Virus record (IMG/VR): IMGVR_UViG_3300033153_010825
Coordinates: 1,456-37,943 of that record
Source: a virus
DNA: 36,488 nt
Strand: one strand, 5' to 3'
Numbering within the stretch: position 1 is the stretch's first letter; each line of letters opens with the position of its first letter. Of this stretch, positions 15,648 to 22,184 are shown in pieces. The notes beneath the pieces are model-generated. The model worked only from the letters and a program-made list of their open reading frames with translations, did no database searches and had not been told where the DNA came from. The translations under genes and the position numbers were made by a program.

Positions 15648-16005
15648 TCGTCGGCTCCTCTTCTTTCTGTAGCGTGTGGTCACAGATCAGCTCCGCTTCG
15701 ACTTCGTACGCCGGGTTGCCGCCGGTCACCTTCGACCAGATCGCCCCGAGCGCCATCGCCGCGACAGCTCCTTCGATGTACCGCGACCAAGGGGCCTCGC
15801 TGACACTGAACGGCCAGAACCAGTGCGCGGAGACGAGACCAAGCCAGAAGCCCGAGCAGGCCGCGCAGTAGATGAGCAACGTCGGCCAAGACCCGCGGCG
15901 AGCGAACCACACACGTGGACGCATCACGAGCGCGCTCTCGGTCACGAAGTAGATGGCGCCGAGCGTGACCGCGCCCCAACGAAGCAGCAGAACGAGATCG
16001 TTCAC
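15634..16005 (-). CDS. membrane protein with CxxCxGFW motif (DUF1360-like?), 123 aa
   Basis: Three hydrophobic segments: about residues 3-22, 44-66 and 75-95. The second contains C-A-A-C-S-G-F-W-L-G, similar to the C-x-x-C-x-x-F-W motif of small DUF1360-type membrane proteins found in phages and bacteria. Start is GTG at 16005 with GGAGG ten bases upstream; that Shine-Dalgarno lies in a small hairpin (GGGCC-GGA-GGCCC, 16025..16013). The acidic C-terminal tail is probably cytoplasmic. Overlaps the next gene by 14 bases. Confidence 0.6.
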   Translation of the reverse strand: MNDLVLLLRWGAVTLGAIYFVTESALVMRPRVWFARRGSWPTLLIYCAACSGFWLGLVSAHWFWPFSVSEAPWSRYIEGAVAAMALGAIWSKVTGGNPAYEVEAELICDHTLQKEEEPTNAEG

Positions 16006-16069
16006 TTGACCCGGGCCTCCGGCCCACGGTACTGATGTCCCACCAACGACGCCGATGCTTCGACATCGA

Positions 16070-16098
16070 CATCTACGGGGGGCGCCGACGCAGGTCGA
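16070..16098 (-). promoter_or_regulatory. possible weak promoter upstream of the DUF1360-like gene
   Basis: Minus strand TCGACC (16098..16093), 17 bp, TAGATG (16075..16070), resembling the other promoters here (TTGAC- with TAGA-) but with a poorer -35. It lies in the 115-bp gap 16006..16120, which holds no gene. Confidence 0.3.
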
Positions 16099-16120
16099 GC
16101 GCCTTTCGTTTGGCACACCA

Positions 16121-16531
16121 TCAGTCGTCTGTTGACTGGCGAACGAGCGACAGCTTGCCCCGCGACGGGCGAAACTGATCGCAGGACTTGTGCATCGTCC
16201 CGGTCAGGCACTGCTCCTCGGCACCGTTGCCGCTCGAGTGCGCTCCGCAGAGCCCCAGCTCGTTGAGCGGGGAGACGAGGTGCCGGGTCTGCCAGTTCTC
16301 CTCCCGCACGAGGCGCTCGACGAACCGCTGCGCCTTCATCTGCGCCTGGCCATGGCTGTGCTCGAAGTACCGGCACTGGCCGCACGTGGTGAACGTCTCG
16401 GTCAGCATCTCGCGCTCGAGGGGGTCCATGTCGTCGGGGTGGACGACCGGCGACGAGCTGCGGGTCGCAGTCCCGTCAGCGCCGCGCCAGATGGTCGGGA
16501 CGTTGTACGAGGTCAGGTCGTCCTCGCTCAT
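16121..16531 (-). CDS. four-cysteine protein, 136 aa
   Basis: Cysteines at 50 and 53 (C-G-Q-C-R-Y-F), 95 (L-G-L-C-G-A-H) and 117 (S-C-D-Q-F) form a C-x2-C...G-x-C-G-x-H...C-D-x-F signature expected to bind zinc or an iron-sulfur cluster. The upstream gene product has the same signature in the same order, so the two are probably distant paralogues, one soluble and one membrane-anchored. Start ATG overlaps the upstream stop (ATGA). No enzyme function is evident. Confidence 0.65.
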   Translation of the reverse strand: MSEDDLTSYNVPTIWRGADGTATRSSSPVVHPDDMDPLEREMLTETFTTCGQCRYFEHSHGQAQMKAQRFVERLVREENWQTRHLVSPLNELGLCGAHSSGNGAEEQCLTGTMHKSCDQFRPSRGKLSLVRQSTDD

Positions 16532-17076
16532 GTCGCGCTCCAGGCGTCACACTGGTCGGTAGCGAAGCGCAGCTCCTTGTGGCGCCCGCAGAGCCCCAGG
16601 CGCCTCCAGTCGAGGTCCATCATCTGGGGGGAGACGTCGCTCGTGTCGTCGACTGTTTCGCCAGGGTCGAGTCCCAGGAGCTCCTCTTGAAGCGCTGCGG
16701 CCTGCTCATACTCGCCAGCCTGTTGCGCGGCGAGCATCTTCGTCTCGAGCTCCAGGTACGCAGGATCGAACGTCACCTGCCGCTGACGGGACATCTGCCA
16801 GGGCTGGAGGTGCGTCGCTGCGGTGGCGAACGCCGGCTGAGAAGCCATCGCTCGCTGGCCCGCCTCGAGGTTCCAGCGCACGCACGAGTCGCAGGACGGG
16901 TTCTGTAGGACGGTCAGGCCGCCAGACAGCGCTGGGGTTGCCTCCATGTCCGCGACCGGCAGCGGACCCGTCAGGCGCCGCAGATGACCCAGGATGACCC
17001 ACCCGGCCCCCCCGACGACCAACAGCGTGATGAAAGCCGCCACGAGAGCGGAGATCAGGATCGTAGCCGGGTCCAT
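16528..17076 (-). CDS. membrane-anchored four-cysteine protein, 182 aa
   Basis: N-terminal membrane span (about residues 5-29), then C62-D-S-C65-V-R-W, an Ala/Gln-rich coiled segment (about 105-135), and L-G-L-C163-G-R-H with C176-D-A-W. The cysteine pattern matches 16121..16531. ATG at 17076 is preceded by GGAG, and that Shine-Dalgarno lies inside copy 1 of a palindrome found three times over the promoter, so expression looks tightly controlled. It opens the regulated block that runs left to the large coiled-coil gene. Confidence 0.68.
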   Translation of the reverse strand: MDPATILISALVAAFITLLVVGGAGWVILGHLRRLTGPLPVADMEATPALSGGLTVLQNPSCDSCVRWNLEAGQRAMASQPAFATAATHLQPWQMSRQRQVTFDPAYLELETKMLAAQQAGEYEQAAALQEELLGLDPGETVDDTSDVSPQMMDLDWRRLGLCGRHKELRFATDQCDAWSAT

Positions 17077-17080
17077 GCGT

Positions 17081-17167
17081 CTACTCCGAGTAGATTCGTG
17101 AGGCAGAAAACGCCGACTACGCCACTGGAGTCGACTCCGAGTAGATATCCGAATCTACTCCGAGTAG
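17081..17167. repeat. three copies of a 13-bp palindrome (operator-like)
   Basis: CTACTC-C-GAGTAG occurs at 17081..17093 and 17155..17167, with a one-mismatch copy (CGACTCCGAGTAG) at 17132..17144. Copies 1 and 3 share longer flanks (ATTCG or CGAAT), suggesting a larger site. Copy 3 overlaps the -35 and spacer, copy 2 the -10, and copy 1 the Shine-Dalgarno of the minus-strand gene at 16528..17076. The layout is that of a repressor operator set. Confidence 0.75.
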
Positions 17168-17170
17168 CAA
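17142..17170 (-). promoter_or_regulatory. promoter for 16528..17076, covered by palindromes
   Basis: Minus strand TTGCTA (17170..17165), 17 bp, TATCTA (17147..17142). Two palindrome copies overlap these hexamers, which fits a repressed promoter. The expected start of transcription is near 17135, giving a leader of about 60 bases. Confidence 0.5.
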
Positions 17171-17567
17171 GCAGCGATTCTCTTCAGGACCCCCCGACGT
17201 CCCCCGACGTCCCCCAGACGCAGCTCAGCGCTGGGGTGGAGGCGGCAGTGGCATCGAGCGGCGAGGGGTATACCGAGCGTCCTGGTTCCCAGAGACCTCA
17301 GTGGTGGTCCTGCACGTGGTCAGCCGAGGCTGTTAGTGCATTACACGCACCGGGGCGCCCGGGTGAACTGGGGGCTCCCCGCCGCAACCCTTCAAAGGGC
17401 GTCCCGACGCGAATCGGGACTCTGTCCTGTCGCCCCCAACGCAGCGCTGAGGGTCTGACGGTTGTATGCGCAGGCTACGTGGAGGTCAAGCCTGGTCTTT
17501 GCAGGCACGACGTGTGCCAGCAGGAAGGAGTCTTAAACTTACTTCCCTTTCTTTCTTTCTTTCTTAA

Positions 17568-17588
17568 GAGAGCGCGCAGCGCGCTCTC
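17568..17588. repeat. 10-bp inverted repeat, one-base centre
   Basis: GAGAGCGCGC, A, GCGCGCTCTC. It is followed on the plus strand by an A8 run and preceded by the CTTT tract, so on the minus strand it lies between T-rich and A-rich stretches. It could act as a terminator for 17750..19117 or as a protein-binding site. Confidence 0.6.
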
Positions 17589-17659
17589 CAGAGCCCGAAA
17601 AAAAAGGGAAGAAAGCCCTCGCCGTCCCGGATTCGGCAGGGATTCTCGTAGGTTGCGTG

Positions 17660-17708
17660 CGGTACTTTCTTCTCTTTTTGGAAGAGAAATTTCTCAAAGA
17701 AAGTACCG
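17660..17708. repeat. 12-bp inverted repeat around an AT-rich hairpin
   Basis: Outer arms CGGTACTTTCTT (17660..17671) and AAGAAAGTACCG (17697..17708) are perfect complements. Inside, TTCTCTT/AAGAGAA and the 12-base palindrome GAGAAATTTCTC offer alternative hairpins. It lies about 40 bp past the stop of the DUF3987-like gene, so it may end that transcript, but no simple U tract follows. Confidence 0.65.
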
Positions 17709-17749
17709 GTTTCGCTTACTTTTCGCCCGCCGTCGCGGACTTTTCGACG

Positions 17750-19117
17750 TTAGGTGTCGCCCTTTGCGGTGTCAACAGTCGGCGTAGAATTGATGGGAAT
17801 CACGGTGGCGTCGGTGGCGTCGGTGCGCGTGAAGCGTTCGGGTCCGAGCGCAATGTAGCGTTTCGCTGGTCGCCCCCGCGTCTGCGTCTTGACTTCTTCG
17901 ACGGAGCCTTCGTCGAGGAGTGTGGCGACGACGTCGTCGATCTGGTACTTCGCGGCTTTCAGCACCTTGTAGAGCTGCGTGCGGGGCAGGCCGGTCTGTC
18001 CTTTCTGCCGGATCGCCAGGAAGGCTCGGTTGATCATGATCATCGTTTCGCTGACACCGATTTCGGGATCGATGTGCAAGGCGTAGTCGCCCTGGCAGCG
18101 TTCGACGAGGTTGACCGCGCAGTCCATGTCCTCGGACCAGACCGTGGTTCGCTTTTGGGACAGCGCGAAGAGAGCGGCGATCTTGTACGCCTGCGTGATC
18201 CCGCGGAGTTTCGCCGCCGCCAGTCGATCAGGGCTTTCCAGGCCTTTGCGCGCCTTCTCGAAGAGGCTGTGCTCGAGAATCGCCAGCACCTCTGCGGGGA
18301 AGGTGATCCGGTTGTTTCCGCTGATGTTGTACTCGGCGATCTGCCATTGCTGCCAGTCTCGCCACTGCTCGAGGGCGCAGCGCCGCTCGGCGGGGCATGT
18401 GTCGGGGAGGAGCTTGAGAGCGGCTGGGTTCGGCGCACCGATGAACCAGAGCATGCGCGAGTACAGACCCGCGTCTGCATGATGCGCTTTTGATACGCGG
18501 CGCAGGTTGGAGTGCGTCGTCGCGAACAGCGCGCTGATCTTCGGGTTTCTCAGGACGTCCTGCGCCTTCTGTCCGGCGCGTCGGCGCTCTTGCTCCTTCT
18601 TGAGGTGACGCTCGATCTGCCGTCCGTCGGCGATCTGCATGAGCATCTCGGTGATCGGCTGTTTGGTGTCGAGCAGGCGCGTGAGCTCGTCCTGCACGAG
18701 CAGCCCGAGAGTATGGTCGGCTTCGTGGTCGTACTTGTCGGTGAGGGTCGCGAACATGCCGGGGAGGGAGCCCTCCGCTTGGACGAACGGCTTGGCGACT
18801 TCGAGCGGCTCGAGGTAGGCCGTGTAGAAGTCCGTCAAGCGGTTGATCGAGGTGGTCTTGCCTGCCGCGCTCGGGCCGACGAGGGACACCCACAGGCAGG
18901 ACTTGTTATCGTCTCCGTCACCGAGTTCGTAGCCACAGCGAGCGGCTTCGGACGCGAAGGCTGTGAGGCCAGCTCCAACGTGCCACCAAGGTGGGGCGTG
19001 TGTCGTCTGCGCTGCCCACCAGACGTACGCGTGGAGCACGCCGGTCTGTGGGATGCATGCCCGTTCCTCCACCGAAACACCGTCAATGGGGCCGGGGCGG
19101 TAAATGGGATCTGTCAT
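17750..19117 (-). CDS. DUF3987-like replication ATPase, 455 aa
   Basis: P-loop G-P-S-A-A-G-K-T at residues 81-88, Walker B-like L-G-L-L-V-Q-D-E at 137-144, and a conserved aromatic N-terminus (W-W-A-A-Q-T-T-H-A-P-P-W-W-H). Residues about 365-430 look like a winged helix (LPRTQLYKVLKAAKYQIDDV followed by G-R-P-A-K-R-Y). This arrangement is typical of DUF3987 and related phage or plasmid proteins thought to be replicative helicases or initiators. ATG at 19117 has AGGAG 6 bases upstream. It is the first gene of the minus arm after the divergent promoters and sits beside the repeat-rich block, consistent with an initiator role. Confidence 0.72.
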   Translation of the reverse strand: MTDPIYRPGPIDGVSVEERACIPQTGVLHAYVWWAAQTTHAPPWWHVGAGLTAFASEAARCGYELGDGDDNKSCLWVSLVGPSAAGKTTSINRLTDFYTAYLEPLEVAKPFVQAEGSLPGMFATLTDKYDHEADHTLGLLVQDELTRLLDTKQPITEMLMQIADGRQIERHLKKEQERRRAGQKAQDVLRNPKISALFATTHSNLRRVSKAHHADAGLYSRMLWFIGAPNPAALKLLPDTCPAERRCALEQWRDWQQWQIAEYNISGNNRITFPAEVLAILEHSLFEKARKGLESPDRLAAAKLRGITQAYKIAALFALSQKRTTVWSEDMDCAVNLVERCQGDYALHIDPEIGVSETMIMINRAFLAIRQKGQTGLPRTQLYKVLKAAKYQIDDVVATLLDEGSVEEVKTQTRGRPAKRYIALGPERFTRTDATDATVIPINSTPTVDTAKGDT

Positions 19118-19130
19118 CGCGATCTCCTGT

Positions 19131-19159
19131 TTGACCGGAGGAGAGCGCCTGAGTAATCT
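19131..19159 (+). promoter_or_regulatory. promoter for the plus-strand (structural) arm, P1
   Basis: TTGACC (19131..19136), 17 bp, TAATCT (19154..19159). Transcription from here would cross the hairpin at 19200..19233 before reaching the first gene at 19306, so readthrough may be controlled. Confidence 0.5.
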
Positions 19160-19199
19160 GCGCCACGACTTGCCCTCCCCCTCTTTCGGGTTGGTCTTC

Positions 19200-19233
19200 G
19201 AGCCCCCCGCGTCGAGGCAGGCGCGGGGGGCTC
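19200..19233 (+). terminator. 12-bp GC hairpin in the divergent region (attenuator-like)
   Basis: GAGCCCCCCGCG (19200..19211) pairs fully with CGCGGGGGGCTC (19222..19233) around a 10-base loop, followed on the plus strand by TCCTTTCTA, a modest T-rich tail. It lies downstream of P1 and upstream of the first plus-strand gene, and at the 5' end of the divergent minus transcript. Confidence 0.6.
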
Positions 19234-19236
19234 TCC

Positions 19237-19265
19237 TTTCTACGCGCCCTCTTCGCGGTGAGCAA
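19237..19265 (-). promoter_or_regulatory. promoter for the minus-strand replication arm
   Basis: Minus strand TTGCTC (19265..19260), 17 bp, TAGAAA (19242..19237). The -10 is identical to that of the helicase promoter. The leader to the DUF3987-like ATG would be about 110 bases and begin at the GC hairpin. Confidence 0.45.
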
Positions 19266-19269
19266 GAGC

Positions 19270-19299
19270 TTGACCGCTACCCGGGACAGAACGTAGACC
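19270..19299 (+). promoter_or_regulatory. second plus-strand promoter, P2, possibly leaderless
   Basis: TTGACC (19270..19275), 18 bp, TAGACC (19294..19299). The ATG of the transglutaminase-like gene begins seven bases after the -10, where transcription would start, and no clear Shine-Dalgarno precedes that ATG, so translation may be leaderless. Confidence 0.4.
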
Positions 19300-19305
19300 C
19301 AGAAG

Positions 19306-19902
19306 ATGGCGAGCCCCGAGATTGCGTTCTGGGAAACGGGCAACCTGGACGAGCACGTCGCGCTGATCCGCCGGCAGTTCAAGAAGAGTCTGCGCGATCC
19401 TGAGCTGCGGCAGCTCGCGCTCAAGGTGATCGGGAACAAGCCAGACGACTACGTCGTCGACCGCCGATCAGGGCGCACCGTGCCGATCGCGACCGCCTGG
19501 GGGGAGGCGTTCATGCTCCCCCAAGTCCAGACGTGCGGGATGAAAGACGCGGTCTGCGAGTCGCAAGCGCTGTGGGACTTCGCCGTGCTCAACGTGCGCT
19601 ACGTCCTCGACCCGGACGGCTACGACATGTTCTCGACGGCGAAGTACACCCTCCTGGCCGGGGGCGGTGACTGCGACGACTTCGTCATCTTGCTCGGCGC
19701 GCTGCACCGGCTCGTGGGCTTCCAGAGTGTCGTCGCGCGCGTCGTGAGCGCTGGCGGCAAGCACTGGGAGCACGTCTACCTGTTGGTCGGTTTTCCCAAA
19801 GCCGGCCCGAAGCAATGGGTCGCGCTCGATCCCACGGTCAAAGGTGCGACGCCGGGGTGGCAGTTTAAAGGCGCGACCCACTACGCTGACTATCAACTCT
19901 GA
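19306..19902 (+). CDS. transglutaminase-like cysteine enzyme, 198 aa
   Basis: The C-H-D triad is readable: C123 in G-G-G-D-C-D-D-F, H156 in H-W-E-H-V-Y-L-L-V, and D175 in W-V-A-L-D-P-T-V. The G-D-C-x-D-x(n)-H-V-x-L order is that of transglutaminase-core cysteine peptidases or amidases. It is the first gene of the plus-strand arm and sits next to a peptidoglycan-binding protein, so peptidoglycan cleavage during entry or exit is one role; cleavage of virion precursors, as by viral maturation proteases, is another. There is no signal peptide. Confidence 0.8.
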   Translation: MASPEIAFWETGNLDEHVALIRRQFKKSLRDPELRQLALKVIGNKPDDYVVDRRSGRTVPIATAWGEAFMLPQVQTCGMKDAVCESQALWDFAVLNVRYVLDPDGYDMFSTAKYTLLAGGGDCDDFVILLGALHRLVGFQSVVARVVSAGGKHWEHVYLLVGFPKAGPKQWVALDPTVKGATPGWQFKGATHYADYQL

Positions 19903-19911
19903 GGTGATCAC

Positions 19912-20385
19912 GTGACGGTAAGTGGACTCGGTGCAGCCGATACTCCTGTGTCGATCGGGGTACGGGTGGTTCAACGCGGCCTGCTCGCAGCGGGTGTTAC
20001 ACCTTCTCCTGGCACGCCAGATAACAGTTGGGGTCCGTTGACCGAGCGGTCGTTGAGCGCATGGCTGACGACAGAGGCTGGGCGTTATCGTCTCAGCGCG
20101 TCGAGCATCCGCGACTCCCTTCGTTTGCATCATCTGCCCGGGGCGACCGCGATCACGTTGCCGAATGCCCTGGCCTCGCGCCTGGAGCAGCTCTCGGGGC
20201 AGTACAGCGCGTCGAGCTCGCGCGCGCGCCCGTCCTCCTCGACCTCCTCGAGCGTGCCGACGACGGCGCCCGCGGCGGCTTCAGTCGCGCACACTGCGCC
20301 GCCTTCGACGCCGACGTGGGTCTGGGTCGGCCTTGGTTTGACGACCGTCGGGCTTGGGTGGTGGATTTGGCGACGCTTTCGCTGA
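19912..20385 (+). CDS. peptidoglycan-binding-like, tail-anchored membrane protein, 157 aa
   Basis: Residues about 14-50 fit the repeat of the PG_binding_1 fold (I-G-V-R-V-V-Q-R-G-L-L-A-A-G-V, then N-S-W-G-P-L-T-E-R-S-L-S-A-W-L). A Ser/Pro/Ala linker follows (about 95-130) and one C-terminal membrane span (W-V-W-V-G-L-G-L-T-T-V-G-L-G) ends in W-R-R-F-R. Start is GTG at 19912 with GAGG 7 bases upstream. Domain outside and anchor at the C-terminus suggest a virion-membrane protein that contacts the cell wall. Confidence 0.65.
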   Translation: MTVSGLGAADTPVSIGVRVVQRGLLAAGVTPSPGTPDNSWGPLTERSLSAWLTTEAGRYRLSASSIRDSLRLHHLPGATAITLPNALASRLEQLSGQYSASSSRARPSSSTSSSVPTTAPAAASVAHTAPPSTPTWVWVGLGLTTVGLGWWIWRRFR

Positions 20386-20426
20386 ACGCTTGCTCTCGCG
20401 ACAGGGTACAGGGACAATGAGGCCGC

Positions 20427-21056
20427 ATGCGCGCGTACCATCCGCCAAGACGACGTCCTTTTCCGACAGTTCCGACCGCGGTCGCGAAGCTGCCGATCAA
20501 CTTGCAGCGCACGGCGCTCTACCCGGGACGCCCGCGTGTTGTCGGTAACGCGGTCGAGGCCTGGCAGCACTACATGGCCGGGCAGCCGCAGCCGACACTG
20601 CTGCCACAGGGCTTCGCGCTGTCGAAGTGGAAGACGACCCCGTCAGGTCGGCGCCGCTGGTGGCTCGCAGGTCCCATGAGCTACATGGCGGTCAGTAACG
20701 AGTACTACCAGAAGAGCGGCGTGCCCACCCGCATCGCGACGCGCCTCATCCAGGGACACCATCACCCTGCCTATTTCCCGCAGACGGCTGCGGGTCTTCG
20801 GTACGGGGGCGCGCAGATGCCTGTGCCGGTTGGTCCGGCCGAGCCTGTCCTCATGCGTGCGATGCCGCGTCGTTTGACGGCTGACTTGCTGGCCGGGCAG
20901 ACGCATATTCCGGCGCCGTTCCCTCGCCCTGGTGCGTTCATCGAGACGGTCCAGGCGCGTTCGGCGCGTGCGGTCAAGCGCAAGATCGATCGTCGCAATG
21001 CTGCCGAAGCAGGCGCGCGTGCTGCAGTCGCGGCGCGGCAAGGAGTCGCGCGATAA
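20427..21056 (+). CDS. basic protein of unknown function, 209 aa
   Basis: Arg/Pro-rich N-terminus (M-R-A-Y-H-P-P-R-R-R-P-F-P), a central W-K-T-T-P-S-G-R-R-R-W-W-L-A-G-P region, and a strongly basic helical C-terminus (R-A-V-K-R-K-I-D-R-R-N-A). No membrane segment. Position within the virion module and the net positive charge suggest a virion or nucleic-acid-associated protein. Not recognised. Confidence 0.6.
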   Translation: MRAYHPPRRRPFPTVPTAVAKLPINLQRTALYPGRPRVVGNAVEAWQHYMAGQPQPTLLPQGFALSKWKTTPSGRRRWWLAGPMSYMAVSNEYYQKSGVPTRIATRLIQGHHHPAYFPQTAAGLRYGGAQMPVPVGPAEPVLMRAMPRRLTADLLAGQTHIPAPFPRPGAFIETVQARSARAVKRKIDRRNAAEAGARAAVAARQGVAR

Positions 21057-21072
21057 TGAACGGAGTACGCTG

Positions 21073-21354
21073 ATGTTCCGCTGGTACGAGTACAGGTTTG
21101 ACGTCACGCGTGTGGCCGCAGAGCGCAGGCTCGAAGCCGCGGTTTGGGACGCCATGAGTGACGTTAGCGACGTGCTCGAGTTAGAGCTCGAAGTCGACGC
21201 GCGGAAGAGCACGCCGTACATGTTGCGCTGGTACGCTGTCGGTGGGGATCGCGACGGGGACGATAACTGGTTTCCTAGTAATCGTGCGGTCAAGCGGGTC
21301 CTCGACGCGAAGCTCAAGCCCCTGGAGTCGTCGCTCAGCTCGGGAACTGCCTGA
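21073..21354 (+). CDS. hypothetical protein, 93 aa
   Basis: ATG at 21073 with GGAG seven bases upstream. A compact alpha/beta protein with regular strand-helix-strand spacing (R-W-Y-E-Y-R-F-D-V, a helix of about 20 residues, V-L-E-L-E-L-E-V-D-A, Y-M-L-R-W-Y-A-V). The two R-W-Y strands suggest a beta-sheet dimer. Family not known. Confidence 0.6.
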   Translation: MFRWYEYRFDVTRVAAERRLEAAVWDAMSDVSDVLELELEVDARKSTPYMLRWYAVGGDRDGDDNWFPSNRAVKRVLDAKLKPLESSLSSGTA

Positions 21355-21355
21355 A

Positions 21356-21826
21356 ATGAGATACCTTCGACAGCCCCCGCTGCGCGTCTCGTGGCTCAAC
21401 CCGTACCAGCACACGACACAGCAGGTCCCGCAGAACCTTCTACGTCCGACCTGGAAAGGCTACGGCACGATGAACGGTCTCGGTGATTGCGCTGGCGCGT
21501 GGCATTCGGGGCAGGCGAACTGTGGTTGCACGACCTGCGGTGGGCCCAACGTGATGACGAACGCTCTGGCCGGGCTTGGCGCACGCCAGCTCTCACGCGC
21601 GACGCTGGGCTCGTACTCGATGACCGAGATCACCGAGCGGGTTCCGTCGTGGCTGCTCACCGTCTACAGTCTCGCGTCTCTCGCTGGTGGAGCTGCGGGG
21701 GCGTACCACGGCTACAAGCGACACGATTCGGTGTGGGCTGGCATCGGCTGGTTCTTCCTCGGGTCTTGGTTCTGGCCTATTTCGATCCCTGTCGCGTTCG
21801 CCCAGGGTTTCGGCACGAGGAAGTGA
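21356..21826 (+). CDS. two-span membrane protein, 156 aa
   Basis: The soluble N-terminal half contains M-N-G-L-G-D (residues 39-44) and a cysteine cluster (C-A-G-A-W-H, then N-C-G-C-T-T-C-G-G). The C-terminal half has two hydrophobic segments (about 104-120 and 130-150) joined by H-G-Y-K-R-H-D-S, ending in Q-G-F-G-T-R-K. ATG follows the previous stop by one base. It carries the GLG motif seen in several neighbours, and by position may be a virion-membrane protein. Confidence 0.65.
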   Translation: MRYLRQPPLRVSWLNPYQHTTQQVPQNLLRPTWKGYGTMNGLGDCAGAWHSGQANCGCTTCGGPNVMTNALAGLGARQLSRATLGSYSMTEITERVPSWLLTVYSLASLAGGAAGAYHGYKRHDSVWAGIGWFFLGSWFWPISIPVAFAQGFGTRK

Positions 21827-21862
21827 AGAAGCTGGGGCGCGTGCCCCGAAGAGGAGCATGAG

Positions 21863-22183
21863 ATGGAGATCTTTCGGCCTTTCCGCCCGCAGACCCCGTA
21901 CGCGCCGGGCTACGGTGAGTACCCCACGACCCCTGGCAACTACATGAACGGGCTCGGCGACATCGTCTTCGAGCCTGGCCGCAACTATGGCGCCTGGGGT
22001 TACCAGGCCGGCGGCGGTCAGCACACGCCTCGAGGAAACTGGGGCTACGGCATCTACGGGCTCGGGACGACGGCGATGCCGGCGGCTATCGAAACGATGA
22101 CAACGCCAGCGAAGCTCGGCCTCGGGCTCGCGGTCGGCGCCGCGCTCGGCGTCGGAGCGGGCTTCCTTCTCTGGGGGCGCTGA
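21863..22183 (+). CDS. tail-anchored membrane protein with Gly/Tyr-rich N-terminus, 106 aa
   Basis: Residues 1-75 are rich in Gly, Tyr, Pro and Asn and include M-N-G-L-G-D (28-33) and I-Y-G-L-G-T. One Gly/Ala/Leu span (L-G-L-G-L-A-V-G-A-A-L-G-V-G-A-G-F-L-L) finishes in W-G-R. Strong Shine-Dalgarno GAGGAG. It shares M-N-G-L-G-D exactly with the previous gene product. Confidence 0.65.
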   Translation: MEIFRPFRPQTPYAPGYGEYPTTPGNYMNGLGDIVFEPGRNYGAWGYQAGGGQHTPRGNWGYGIYGLGTTAMPAAIETMTTPAKLGLGLAVGAALGVGAGFLLWGR

Positions 22184-22184
22184 G

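Larger units (their letters stand above)
17171..17749. other. non-coding block with AT-rich inverted repeats (candidate origin)
   Basis: No convincing gene on either strand. Notable parts: a run of CCCCCGACGT-type repeats near 17199..17217; a pyrimidine tract with four CTTT units (about 17548..17563); a 10-bp inverted repeat GAGAGCGCGC/GCGCGCTCTC at 17568..17588; an A8 run; and a 12-bp inverted repeat at 17660..17708. The second half is much richer in A and T than the coding DNA. Together with the adjacent DUF3987-like ATPase this is the best candidate for a replication origin; a termination or packaging signal is an alternative. Confidence 0.45.

Noticed and set aside
15634-16005. Thiol-disulfide oxidoreductase from the CxxC
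   Set aside because: The CxxC lies inside a membrane segment with F-W after it, without thioredoxin strands.
17200-17217. Repeated CCCCCGACGT as a CRISPR or iteron array
   Set aside because: Only two or three short copies with no regular spacers; too little to call either.
16984-17787. Open frame of 267 codons on the plus strand
   Set aside because: It starts inside the minus-strand gene, runs through the repeats and palindromes, is low-complexity Arg/Ser/Pro, and has no Shine-Dalgarno. It looks like a GC-driven open frame.
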